From: Owenweeksia sp965214115
Lineage (GTDB): Bacteria > Bacteroidota > Bacteroidia > Flavobacteriales > Schleiferiaceae
Reading direction: 5' to 3'
Length of the DNA stretch: 64,000 bases
Assembly: GCA_965214115.1 (NCBI GenBank)
Contig: CBDCAU010000001.1
Coordinates: forward strand, 62,001-126,000
The position numbers and the translations under genes are program-made. Shown here piece after piece: positions 9,398-16,702 of the stretch. The number at the start of each line of letters is the position of its first letter. The first letter of the stretch is position 1. The notes under the pieces were generated by a model, which ran no database searches, was not told the origin of the DNA, and saw only the letters and a list, made by a program, of their open reading frames with translations.

Positions 9398-9988
9398 ATG
9401 TTCACCGGAATCGTAGAATGCCTCGGCCAAATCACGGAGGTGAAACCTGAAAATGGCAACGTTCATTTTTCAGTCAAATCCCCTTTTTTCCCCGAATTGA
9501 AAATTGACCAGAGCATCGCGCACAACGGCGCGTGCCTGACCGTGGTTGCGTTGGAAAATGAAATTTATACCGTCACCGCCATCGCGGAAACGCTCCAGCG
9601 GACGAATCTCAAAAATCTCAAAAAAGGCGATGAAATCAACTTGGAACGCTGCGCCAAGCTGGGCGACCGATTGGACGGCCACCTCGTGCAAGGCCACGTG
9701 GACGCGGTGGGGAAAATTGCCAACATCCAAAATGAAAACGGGAGCTGGAAATTTTGGATAGCACACGAACCGGGCGGGCAAAATTTCACGGTAGAAAAAG
9801 GCTCGATTACCATCAACGGCGTGAGCCTCACGGTGGTGGATTCTGAAAAAGACCAATTTTCCGTGGCGATAATTCCCTACACTTTTGAGAATACGGTTTT
9901 CAGAAACCTGAAAGTTGGGGATTTGGTGAACTTGGAATTTGACGTGATCGGGAAATACGTGGCGCGGATAATGGAACGGCGCGGATAA
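9398..9988 (+). CDS. ribE: Riboflavin synthase alpha chain
   Basis: The enzyme dismutates two 6,7-dimethyl-8-ribityllumazine molecules to riboflavin and the pyrimidinedione. ATG at 9398 gives the canonical start MFTGIVECLG; the open frame upstream overlaps the previous gene and is discarded. The 196-aa protein shows the two lumazine-binding repeats, each with the internal signature NGACLTVV (first) and NGVSLTVV (second), and GHLVQGHVDAVG. Length matches the family. Only five bases separate it from the preceding secreted-protein gene, an unexpected pairing. A second flavin gene, ribF, begins at the far end of the window. Confidence 0.95.
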   Translation: MFTGIVECLGQITEVKPENGNVHFSVKSPFFPELKIDQSIAHNGACLTVVALENEIYTVTAIAETLQRTNLKNLKKGDEINLERCAKLGDRLDGHLVQGHVDAVGKIANIQNENGSWKFWIAHEPGGQNFTVEKGSITINGVSLTVVDSEKDQFSVAIIPYTFENTVFRNLKVGDLVNLEFDVIGKYVARIMERRG

Positions 9989-10049
9989 TCGCGAGAAATC
10001 GGATAAAATTCAAAGCCAAAACCACCCTCGCCCGCACTAAAATAATCCT

Positions 10050-10057
10050 TACATTTG
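10050..10057 (+). promoter_or_regulatory. -7 box for the yceD-rpmF-plsX-fabH operon
   Basis: TACATTTG is a perfect TAnnTTTG match 22 bases before the ATG of the DUF177 gene. The spacer upstream lacks a clear TTG -33 element. Position before a four-gene co-directional run with short gaps supports it as the operon promoter. Confidence 0.5.
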
Positions 10058-10078
10058 CCGCCCCAAAATCGGCAGGCG

Positions 10079-10597
10079 ATGAAAAACGAAACTTTGAAAG
10101 ATTTTGATGTCAAGTTTTCGGGCCTCAAATTAGGGGAACATCTGTTTGATTTTCAGATGGATAAAGCGTTCTTTAGTTTCTTTGGCCACGAGGATTTTGA
10201 CAAGGCAAATTTGGACGGAAAACTGAAATTCACCAAGCACGAAAACCGCTTGGATTTGCATTTTTCCATTGACGGAAACGTTACTTTGCCCTGCGACGTA
10301 ACCGGCGAGCTTTTCCCGCTACCCATCGCAGACGAATGGGATTTACTGGTGAAGTTTGGCGATGAACACAACGACGAGAACGAAGAAATCCTGATTGTGC
10401 CGCAGGGCGAAACCGAGCTGAACGTGGCGCACTATTTTTATGAAATGGCCGTGCTGGCTACACCTTTAAAACGGGTAAGCCCTGAAGGTGAAAAGCAAAG
10501 AGAACGGGAAGAAAACACGGAACAACCGAACACCGAACCCAAAACAACCAACGAAATTGATCCCCGCTGGGACAAGCTGAAAGAACTGTTGAACTGA
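10079..10597 (+). CDS. YceD/DUF177 family protein
   Basis: This 172-aa acidic protein is of the DUF177 (YceD) family, which lies immediately upstream of rpmF in a very wide range of bacteria and has been linked to 23S rRNA accumulation. Visible family features are the GEHLFDFQMD segment near the N-terminus, LPCDVTGELFPLPI in the middle, and an acidic/low-complexity tail that ends with DPRWDKLKEL. The start was set at ATG 10079 (MKNETLKDFDV). The rpmF start follows after 18 bases. The name is supported by both sequence and gene order. Confidence 0.85.
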   Translation: MKNETLKDFDVKFSGLKLGEHLFDFQMDKAFFSFFGHEDFDKANLDGKLKFTKHENRLDLHFSIDGNVTLPCDVTGELFPLPIADEWDLLVKFGDEHNDENEEILIVPQGETELNVAHYFYEMAVLATPLKRVSPEGEKQREREENTEQPNTEPKTTNEIDPRWDKLKELLN

Positions 10598-10615
10598 GAA
10601 AAAAGCGATTGAAAA

Positions 10616-10804
10616 ATGGCACATCCTAAACGAAAAATCTCGAAAACGCGCCGCGACAAACGCCGCACCCACTACAAAGCCGACGTGCCCACCGTGGCCG
10701 TGTGCAACGTGACCGGCGAGCCGCACCTTTTCCACCGCGCCTATTGGAGCGAGGGAAAACTGTATTACAAAGGCAAAGTGGTGATGGAAAAAGAAGTGGC
10801 CTGA
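10616..10804 (+). CDS. rpmF: 50S ribosomal protein L32
   Basis: This 62-aa basic ribosomal protein begins MAHPKRKISKTRRDKRR, the universal L32 signature. It lacks the CxxC...C zinc motif; only a single Cys (AVCN) remains, so it is the zinc-free type. It is the second gene of the yceD-rpmF-plsX-fabH run, which links ribosome supply to fatty-acid/phospholipid synthesis in many bacteria. Confidence 0.95.
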   Translation: MAHPKRKISKTRRDKRRTHYKADVPTVAVCNVTGEPHLFHRAYWSEGKLYYKGKVVMEKEVA

Positions 10805-10874
10805 GCCGCGTTTTTTCCATAAAATTTTATAGCAAAAAAGAAGGCGGTGTAACTACTGCCTTTTTTCGTTGGAT

Positions 10875-11813
10875 ATGGTCTCGATAGGAATAGACATTGG
10901 CGGGGGCGACCACGCCCCGCAGGCCGCGCTGGAAGGCTGCCAAATTGCGCTGCCCGATTTGGGCGAAGATTCCCTCGTGTTAATCGGCCCAAAATCCGCC
11001 ACGGAAAATGAGCTGGCCGAAGAACTTTTATCCCATAAAAATTGTGAATTTTTTGAAGCGCCCGATTTGATCGGGATGGACAAAAACCCCGTGCAAATGT
11101 TGTTGGAAAATCCGCGCTCGGCACTTTCCGTGGGGATGAAGCTGATGGCGGAAAAACGGCTGCACGGCTTTGCCAGCGCGGGAAACAGCGGCGCGCTGAT
11201 GGTGGCGGCGGTTCATATTCTGAAAAATATCGAGGGCGTTTCGCGGCCGTGCGCGGTGGCCTCCTTTCCAAAAATGAACGGCGGGAAAAACGTGATTCTG
11301 GACGTGGGAATCAACGCCGAGGCAAAACCGGAACTCTTGGCGCAATTTGGCCAGTTGGGAAAAATATACTCCCAAGTGCTTTATAAAAAAGAAAACCCTA
11401 AAATTGCGCTTTTAAATACGGGCACGGAAGCCGGCAAGGGCAGCATTTTATACCAAAAAACCTACGAACTTTTGCGGGATTCCGATTTGAATTTTATGGG
11501 AAATATCGAGGGCCGCGACCTTTTCGACACCGAAGCGGACGTTACCGTTTGTGATGGTTTTGTGGGCAATATAGTCCTAAAACAGGCCGAAGGATTTTAC
11601 CAGCTACTGAAAACCAGCGGTTTGCAAAATGATTATTTTGATACTTTTGATTATGAAAAATACGGCGGCACCCCCATCCTCGGCGTTCAGGGCAACGTGC
11701 TTTTGGGGCACGGCGCTTCCGGCCCCATTGCTTTTTCCAATATGATTTTGCAAACCCGAAAAACGGCGCGGTTCCAACTCTCTGAACAAATCCAAAAAGC
11801 GTTTCAGCACTAA
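10875..11813 (+). CDS. plsX: Phosphate acyltransferase PlsX
   Basis: PlsX converts acyl-ACP to acyl-phosphate for PlsY in phospholipid synthesis and works at the inner face of the membrane. The 312-aa protein starts at ATG 10875 (MVSIGIDIGGGDHAP), preferred over a TTG six bases earlier. It keeps family motifs GNSGALMVA, CDGFVGNI and GHGASG. It shares an operon with fabH: the fabH ATG follows the stop after four bases. Confidence 0.94.
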   Translation: MVSIGIDIGGGDHAPQAALEGCQIALPDLGEDSLVLIGPKSATENELAEELLSHKNCEFFEAPDLIGMDKNPVQMLLENPRSALSVGMKLMAEKRLHGFASAGNSGALMVAAVHILKNIEGVSRPCAVASFPKMNGGKNVILDVGINAEAKPELLAQFGQLGKIYSQVLYKKENPKIALLNTGTEAGKGSILYQKTYELLRDSDLNFMGNIEGRDLFDTEADVTVCDGFVGNIVLKQAEGFYQLLKTSGLQNDYFDTFDYEKYGGTPILGVQGNVLLGHGASGPIAFSNMILQTRKTARFQLSEQIQKAFQH

Positions 11814-11817
11814 AATT

Positions 11818-12825
11818 ATGATGTTAAATAAAGCGGCGATTACGGCGGTGGGCGGCTATGTGCCGGAATATCGACTGACCAACCAAGAGCTGGAGAAAAT
11901 GGTGGACACCAACGACCAGTGGATTATGTCGCGCACCGGCATCAAGGAGCGGCGGCTGTTGAAAGAACCCAACGCGGGCGTGTCTTTTATGGCCATCCGC
12001 GCGGCTCAGGAAGTTTTGGAAAAGAAAAACCTCGACCCCAAGGAAATTGACCTGGTCATCGTGAGCACGGCCACGGCGGATATGCCGGTGGCGGCCACGG
12101 CCACTTATGTCGCCACGAAAATCGGCGCGGTCAATGCCTTCGGTTTTGATTTGCAGGCGGCTTGCTCCGGCTTTTTATTCGGATTGGTCACCGGTTCGCA
12201 ATTCATCGAATCGGGGAAATTTAAAAAGGTATTGGTGATTGGCGGCGACAAAATGTCGTCCATCATCGATTATACCGACCGCGCCACTTGCGTGATTTTC
12301 GGCGATGGCGCGGGCGCGGTGTTGTTGGAACCCAGCGAAGAGGATCGCCTCGGCCTGCAAGATTCCCTATTGCGCAGCGACGGGGACGGCCGCCAATTTC
12401 TCCACATCAAAGCGGGCGGCAGCATTGCCCCCCCCACTGCCGAAACGGTGGCGGCGCGGCAACACTTCGTGCATCAAGAAGGCGCGCAAGTGTTCAAATT
12501 CGCGGTAAACAATATGGCCGACGTCAGCGCGCGGATTATGGAACGAAATAATTTGACGGCCGAGGATATTACTTGGCTGGTGCCGCACCAAGCCAACAAA
12601 CGGATCATCGACGCGACGGCCAACCGGATGGGCATCGGCGAGGATAAAGTGATGCTGAACATCCAGCGCTACGGAAACACCACCAACGGCACTTTGCCGC
12701 TTTGCCTTTGGGATTATGAAAAGCAATTGAAAAAAGGGGACAACCTTGTTTTCGCGGCCTTTGGCGGCGGGTTTACCTGGGGCGCGGCTTTTTTGAAATG
12801 GGCGTATGATGGGGAGGAGTTGTGA
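11818..12825 (+). CDS. fabH: 3-oxoacyl-ACP synthase III (FabH)
   Basis: FabH condenses acetyl-CoA with malonyl-ACP to start fatty-acid elongation. The 335-aa protein has the catalytic Cys116 in QAACSGF, His in VPHQANKRI and Asn in YGNTTNGTLPL, i.e. the complete Cys-His-Asn triad of KAS III. Two adjacent ATGs (11818, 11821) are possible starts. It is the last gene of the operon; downstream is a 399-base repeat-containing gap. Confidence 0.96.
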   Translation: MMLNKAAITAVGGYVPEYRLTNQELEKMVDTNDQWIMSRTGIKERRLLKEPNAGVSFMAIRAAQEVLEKKNLDPKEIDLVIVSTATADMPVAATATYVATKIGAVNAFGFDLQAACSGFLFGLVTGSQFIESGKFKKVLVIGGDKMSSIIDYTDRATCVIFGDGAGAVLLEPSEEDRLGLQDSLLRSDGDGRQFLHIKAGGSIAPPTAETVAARQHFVHQEGAQVFKFAVNNMADVSARIMERNNLTAEDITWLVPHQANKRIIDATANRMGIGEDKVMLNIQRYGNTTNGTLPLCLWDYEKQLKKGDNLVFAAFGGGFTWGAAFLKWAYDGEEL

Positions 12826-13224
12826 ATAAGTAATAATCAGTAGGTAGTAAGGAATCGGGGTGAGGAGCGCTGCGGCTGACTTTGTTAACATCTCCGACCT
12901 AACAGCGTTAAGAGAGGGAGATTCAGAAATAGTGAATAAGTAATAATGAGCAACTAACGAATGATAAAATAGATACTTTTTTTGATGAAAAATTGGAACT
13001 TCCAAAAATCTCAGAATTCTCATCCTACCAGAATCAAATTAAATCGTCATTTCCCTGAGTACCCTGAAAGGGTACGACCGCAAAACTTGGGGCAGCGCCC
13101 CAAGCAAGACCAAACAAACCACCCCCAAAACTCCGCACGCTGAAAGCGTGCGACTACAAAACTTGGGGCATCGCCCCAAGACTACCCAACTTGGGGCACC
13201 GCCCCAAGCCCATTACAATCTGAT
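12826..13224. repeat. Gap with composite hairpin repeats (TGAAA-loop plus CTTGGGGC palindrome)
   Basis: No gene is seen here. The left part has two copies of the direct repeat gtgaataagtaataat. The right part has three palindromes CTTGGGGCnnCGCCCCAAG (13086-13104, 13162-13180, 13190-13208). Two of them are preceded by a second hairpin with a constant TGAAA loop but different stems: TACCC/GGGTA at 13060-13074 and GCACGC/GCGTGC at 13135-13151. A fourth composite copy lies at 26613-26657 with stem CACCC/GGGTG. Stem changes are compensatory, so the element appears structurally conserved. Confidence 0.75.
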
Positions 13225-14229
13225 TTGCCAAGCATCAATACAAGTATTCCCTTTTCAGTTATCGCTTTTATGGGATTTATTCTGATTTCTTGCAATCCGC
13301 AATCCAGTCAGGAAGAAAATCCGATTGGAAAACATTCTACCGAAGAAGAAACTCGCCAAGCCATCAAAGTGGATTCTTCCGAATGCATTTCCACGGGATG
13401 CCGAAGCTATTGCCTACAAGATAAAATTTGTCCCCACGACTCTATCCGCTTCACCGCCAGCAAATTGATGATATATGTGGATAATGAATTGAAGAGCGGC
13501 GAACCAAAAGCTATGGAATGTAGCTGCGGCAGAAATTACTACATTTTGGGCAGTGACTCTTTGGAAGTGTACCTTTTTCTATATGGTTCGGGAGCGGGCA
13601 ATGTCTGGTACCGGGTGTACAAAAGGAAGGATTCGGCGAATTTTGAATATATGCGTTCGTTCGACCCTCCGCATTTTGGCTTCATAAAGGTTCTTGACAC
13701 AAAACATCACGGGGTGAATGATTTCGTTTTTGATGAAGAGCGCGGCGCTTCTTATACCCTTAATTATAACGGAGAAAATTTTGACACGGCCTATATTGAA
13801 AACGTACCGTGGGCGGAGTTTCAAAAGTCTGGTTTATCTTCCTACCGTAGAGACACAGTGGATGACAATGGTTTTCTTTTCGTGGGCAGTTGGACAAACG
13901 TTAATTCTCACAGTAAGTCATTCTACCATCATTATGAACTTTCCACGGATGGTCTGTTGGCAGGTTTTCAAAAGACTGAGGGCGACTACCGATTTATGGG
14001 ATATTTTCCTTCCGTGCCAAAAAGGGGTCGGACAAGTTATAATGACTTCTTAACCTTTGAAACCGTTGCCGCATCTGACGAATTTGGACTGGAAAAACGA
14101 TTCCATTATTTCAAAAAGGACAGATTCATCGGTGAATTGGTGCCGCTGGATATAAGGCAAAAAAGAGCCATTGAAGCGAATCAGATTTATATGCACCCTC
14201 AATTTGGTTTTGAAGTATTTAAACCTTAG
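13225..14229 (+). CDS. Putative lipoprotein, function unknown
   Basis: A protein of about 334 aa whose N-terminus ends in a lipobox-like LISC after a hydrophobic stretch (FSVIAFMGFILISC), so it is probably a lipoprotein. The only starts giving a signal of proper length are TTG at 13225 or another non-ATG codon; the first ATG (13270) leaves just seven residues before the Cys. The mature part contains a Cys-rich segment near residues 50-70 and 95-100 (CISTGCRSYCLQDKIC, ECSCG) and no recognised domain. The repeat array immediately upstream may have replaced the original 5' end. Start confidence is low, gene confidence moderate. Confidence 0.6.
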   Translation: MPSINTSIPFSVIAFMGFILISCNPQSSQEENPIGKHSTEEETRQAIKVDSSECISTGCRSYCLQDKICPHDSIRFTASKLMIYVDNELKSGEPKAMECSCGRNYYILGSDSLEVYLFLYGSGAGNVWYRVYKRKDSANFEYMRSFDPPHFGFIKVLDTKHHGVNDFVFDEERGASYTLNYNGENFDTAYIENVPWAEFQKSGLSSYRRDTVDDNGFLFVGSWTNVNSHSKSFYHHYELSTDGLLAGFQKTEGDYRFMGYFPSVPKRGRTSYNDFLTFETVAASDEFGLEKRFHYFKKDRFIGELVPLDIRQKRAIEANQIYMHPQFGFEVFKP

Positions 14230-14302
14230 CATTTTATATGAATGAAGTAGGAACCGTATTCTAAATTCCATTAAAAACGGAAACGGAATGAGCGAATTAA
14301 GA

Positions 14303-14310
14303 TAGATTTG
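14303..14310 (+). promoter_or_regulatory. Candidate -7 box upstream of accB
   Basis: TAGATTTG is a perfect TAnnTTTG match, but it lies about 160 bases before the accB ATG and lacks a clear -33 TTG. If used, the transcript would have a leader of about 155 nt in which nothing recognisable is seen. Confidence 0.3.
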
Positions 14311-14472
14311 CACTTATTCTATTCTCATAACTAAATGCGCTTTGAGAAAATGAACTTTTCCCATTGGCATTTTTTAATAACGAGTATTTTTGGGTTTTCA
14401 AATAACCCATCGCCATCAACCCACAGACTGACAACCAACAACTGAGAACCGACAACTAAATAACAATCAACT

Positions 14473-14988
14473 ATGGATTTAAAAGAAATACAAAACCTCA
14501 TCAAGTTCGTGGCGCGCTCCGGTGCCGCCGAGGTAAATCTGGAAACAGAAGAGTTCAAGATTATGATAAAGACGCCTGAGGGCGTGGTGGGCGAAGGCGG
14601 AAGCCAAACGCCGCAAATCATTTCGATGCCGCAGCAGCCGCAATCGGGCGGCGGGCAAGCTACTCCTTCTGCGCCGGCGACCTCCGGTGGCGAGGCATCA
14701 TCCGCCCAAGCCGATGCCGTCAGAGAGGCCACGGATGACGATTCCAAATACGTCACCATCAAATCGCCGATGATTGGTACGTTTTACCGCCGGCCTTCTC
14801 CCGACAAGGAGCTTTTCGTGAACGTGGGCGACGACATTGCCAAAGGCGACGTTGTCTGCATTATCGAGGCGATGAAACTTTTCAACGAAATAGAAAGCGA
14901 GGTGACGGGCAAAGTCGTGAAAATTTTGATGGACGACCAAACGCCCGTGCAATACGACCAACCGCTTTTCTTGGTAGAACCGGCTTGA
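14473..14988 (+). CDS. accB: Acetyl-CoA carboxylase biotin carboxyl carrier protein
   Basis: AccB carries biotin between the carboxylase and transferase parts of acetyl-CoA carboxylase. The 171-aa protein has an N-terminal helical segment, a flexible Gln/Pro/Gly/Ala linker (about 45-80), and a C-terminal biotinyl domain with the biotinylated Lys in CIIEAMKLFNEIESE. The family PMIGTFYRRPSPD thumb region is present. It is 27 bases upstream of accC and surely co-transcribed. Confidence 0.96.
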   Translation: MDLKEIQNLIKFVARSGAAEVNLETEEFKIMIKTPEGVVGEGGSQTPQIISMPQQPQSGGGQATPSAPATSGGEASSAQADAVREATDDDSKYVTIKSPMIGTFYRRPSPDKELFVNVGDDIAKGDVVCIIEAMKLFNEIESEVTGKVVKILMDDQTPVQYDQPLFLVEPA

Positions 14989-15015
14989 GTTTTTTAGGAT
15001 TTCAAACTTCTTTTT

Positions 15016-16359
15016 ATGTTTAAAAAAATACTCATCGCCAACCGCGGCGAAATCGCTTTGCGCGTCATCCGCACTTGTAAAGAGATGAACATCAAGACGG
15101 TAGCCGTTTACAGCACCGCCGATGCTGACAGCCTGCACGTCCGTTTTGCGGATGAAGCCGTTTGCATTGGCCCGCCCGCCGGCAAAGATTCATACCTGAA
15201 AATCCCCAACATCATCGCGGCGGCGGAAATAACCAACGCGGATGCTGTACACCCCGGTTACGGTTTCCTTTCGGAAAATTCCAAATTCTCGAAAATCTGT
15301 GGGGAAAACGGTTTGAAATTCATCGGCCCCAGCCCTGATATGATTGACCGGATGGGCGATAAGGCCACCGCCAAAGCCACAATGAAAGAAGCGGGCGTCC
15401 CCACCATTCCCGGCTCGGAGGGTTTGATTGAATCGTATGAAGATTGTGAAAAACTGGCAGACGAAGTGGGCTACCCCGTGATGCTAAAAGCTACGGCGGG
15501 CGGCGGCGGCAAAGGGATGCGCGCGGTTTGGAAAAAAGAAAACTTAAAAAAAGCGTGGGAAGATGCCCGCCAAGAATCGGCGGCCGCCTTTGGCAACGAT
15601 GGGATGTATATGGAAAAACTCATCGAAGAGCCGCGCCACATCGAAATCCAAGTGGTGGGCGACAACACGGGTCGCGCTTGCCATCTTTCCGAAAGGGATT
15701 GCAGCATCCAGCGCCGCCACCAAAAGCTGACGGAGGAAACGCCCAGCCCTTTTATGACCAAAGAACTGCGCAAAAAAATGGGCGCGGCGGCCGTAAAAGC
15801 AGCCGAATTCATAAAATACGAAGGCGCGGGCACCATTGAGTTTCTCGTGGACAAGCACCGCAATTTCTATTTTATGGAAATGAATACGCGCATCCAAGTG
15901 GAGCATCCCATCACGGAGCAAGTGATTGATTACGATTTGATCCGCGAGCAGATCAAAGTGGCGGCGGGCATCCCCATTTCGGGCCGGAATTACGAGCCGC
16001 AACTGCATTCCATCGAGTGCCGCATCAACGCGGAAGACCCGTTCAACAATTTCCGCCCCTCGCCGGGCAAAATTGAAACCTTCCACGCGCCGGGCGGCCA
16101 CGGCATTCGGCTGGACACCCACGTTTACGCCAGTTATATAATTCCGCCGTATTACGATTCGATGATCGCCAAACTCATCACCACCGCGCAAACCCGCGAG
16201 GAAGCCATCGACAAGATGCGCCGCGCGCTGGACGAATTTATCATCGAAGGCGTAAAGACCACCATTCCCTTCCACCGCCAGTTGATGGAGCATCCCGACT
16301 ACATCAAGGGAAATTACACTACCAAATTTATGGAGGATTTCAAGTTGATGGAAGAGTGA
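15016..16359 (+). CDS. accC: Acetyl-CoA carboxylase biotin carboxylase subunit
   Basis: AccC performs the ATP- and bicarbonate-dependent carboxylation of AccB biotin. The 447-aa ATP-grasp enzyme shows MFKKILIANRGEIALRVIRT at the start, the Gly-rich ATP loop GGGGKGMR, ERDCSIQRRHQKL, and EMNTRIQVEHPITE. These are all standard for biotin carboxylase, and the length is normal. It is partner to accB immediately upstream; the carboxyltransferase subunits are not in this window. Confidence 0.97.
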   Translation: MFKKILIANRGEIALRVIRTCKEMNIKTVAVYSTADADSLHVRFADEAVCIGPPAGKDSYLKIPNIIAAAEITNADAVHPGYGFLSENSKFSKICGENGLKFIGPSPDMIDRMGDKATAKATMKEAGVPTIPGSEGLIESYEDCEKLADEVGYPVMLKATAGGGGKGMRAVWKKENLKKAWEDARQESAAAFGNDGMYMEKLIEEPRHIEIQVVGDNTGRACHLSERDCSIQRRHQKLTEETPSPFMTKELRKKMGAAAVKAAEFIKYEGAGTIEFLVDKHRNFYFMEMNTRIQVEHPITEQVIDYDLIREQIKVAAGIPISGRNYEPQLHSIECRINAEDPFNNFRPSPGKIETFHAPGGHGIRLDTHVYASYIIPPYYDSMIAKLITTAQTREEAIDKMRRALDEFIIEGVKTTIPFHRQLMEHPDYIKGNYTTKFMEDFKLMEE

Positions 16360-16641
16360 GATTTTGGAAAGAGATGGGCTTAACCCGTTGTGCATTAGGA
16401 AGTATTGCGTCGTAGCTTTATCTCGGCGAAAGGGCAACGCACCCACCCCAACCTTGGGCTTTAACCCAATTGGAATTTCGGCTAAAGCCTAATTAAGGGT
16501 GCGCATATTCTAAAACCACGCCGCCGATGGCGTGGTTCAATACCAAGCACCACACTCATTTTTGTAAGAAAAGTTTTAAATGCACTTCGGGTAAATCGAA
16601 CCCGGATTTTTAAAGCCATTATTCCTCCCCACATCCCATTA
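16360..16641. other. Intergenic region with palindromes, no gene
   Basis: Between accC and the terminator preceding the next gene there is no plausible coding sequence. It contains a hairpin CCACGCC/GGCGTGG around 16515-16535 and GGCTTTAACCC-type fragments resembling other intergenic repeats of the window (e.g. near 3,790). Nothing else is seen. Confidence 0.5.
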
Positions 16642-16680
16642 AAAAATCCCTTCCCGACACTATGTCGAGAAGGGATTTTT
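16642..16680. terminator. Bidirectional Rho-independent terminator
   Basis: A near-perfect stem AAAAATCCCTTC / GAAGGGATTTTT with an inner CGACA/TGTCG extension, flanked by A-tract on the left and T-tract on the right. It lies between the converging accC (plus) and the secreted protein gene (minus, ends 16703) and can serve both. Confidence 0.88.
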
Positions 16681-16702
16681 AGTTTTACTAAAATTGCTTT
16701 TT

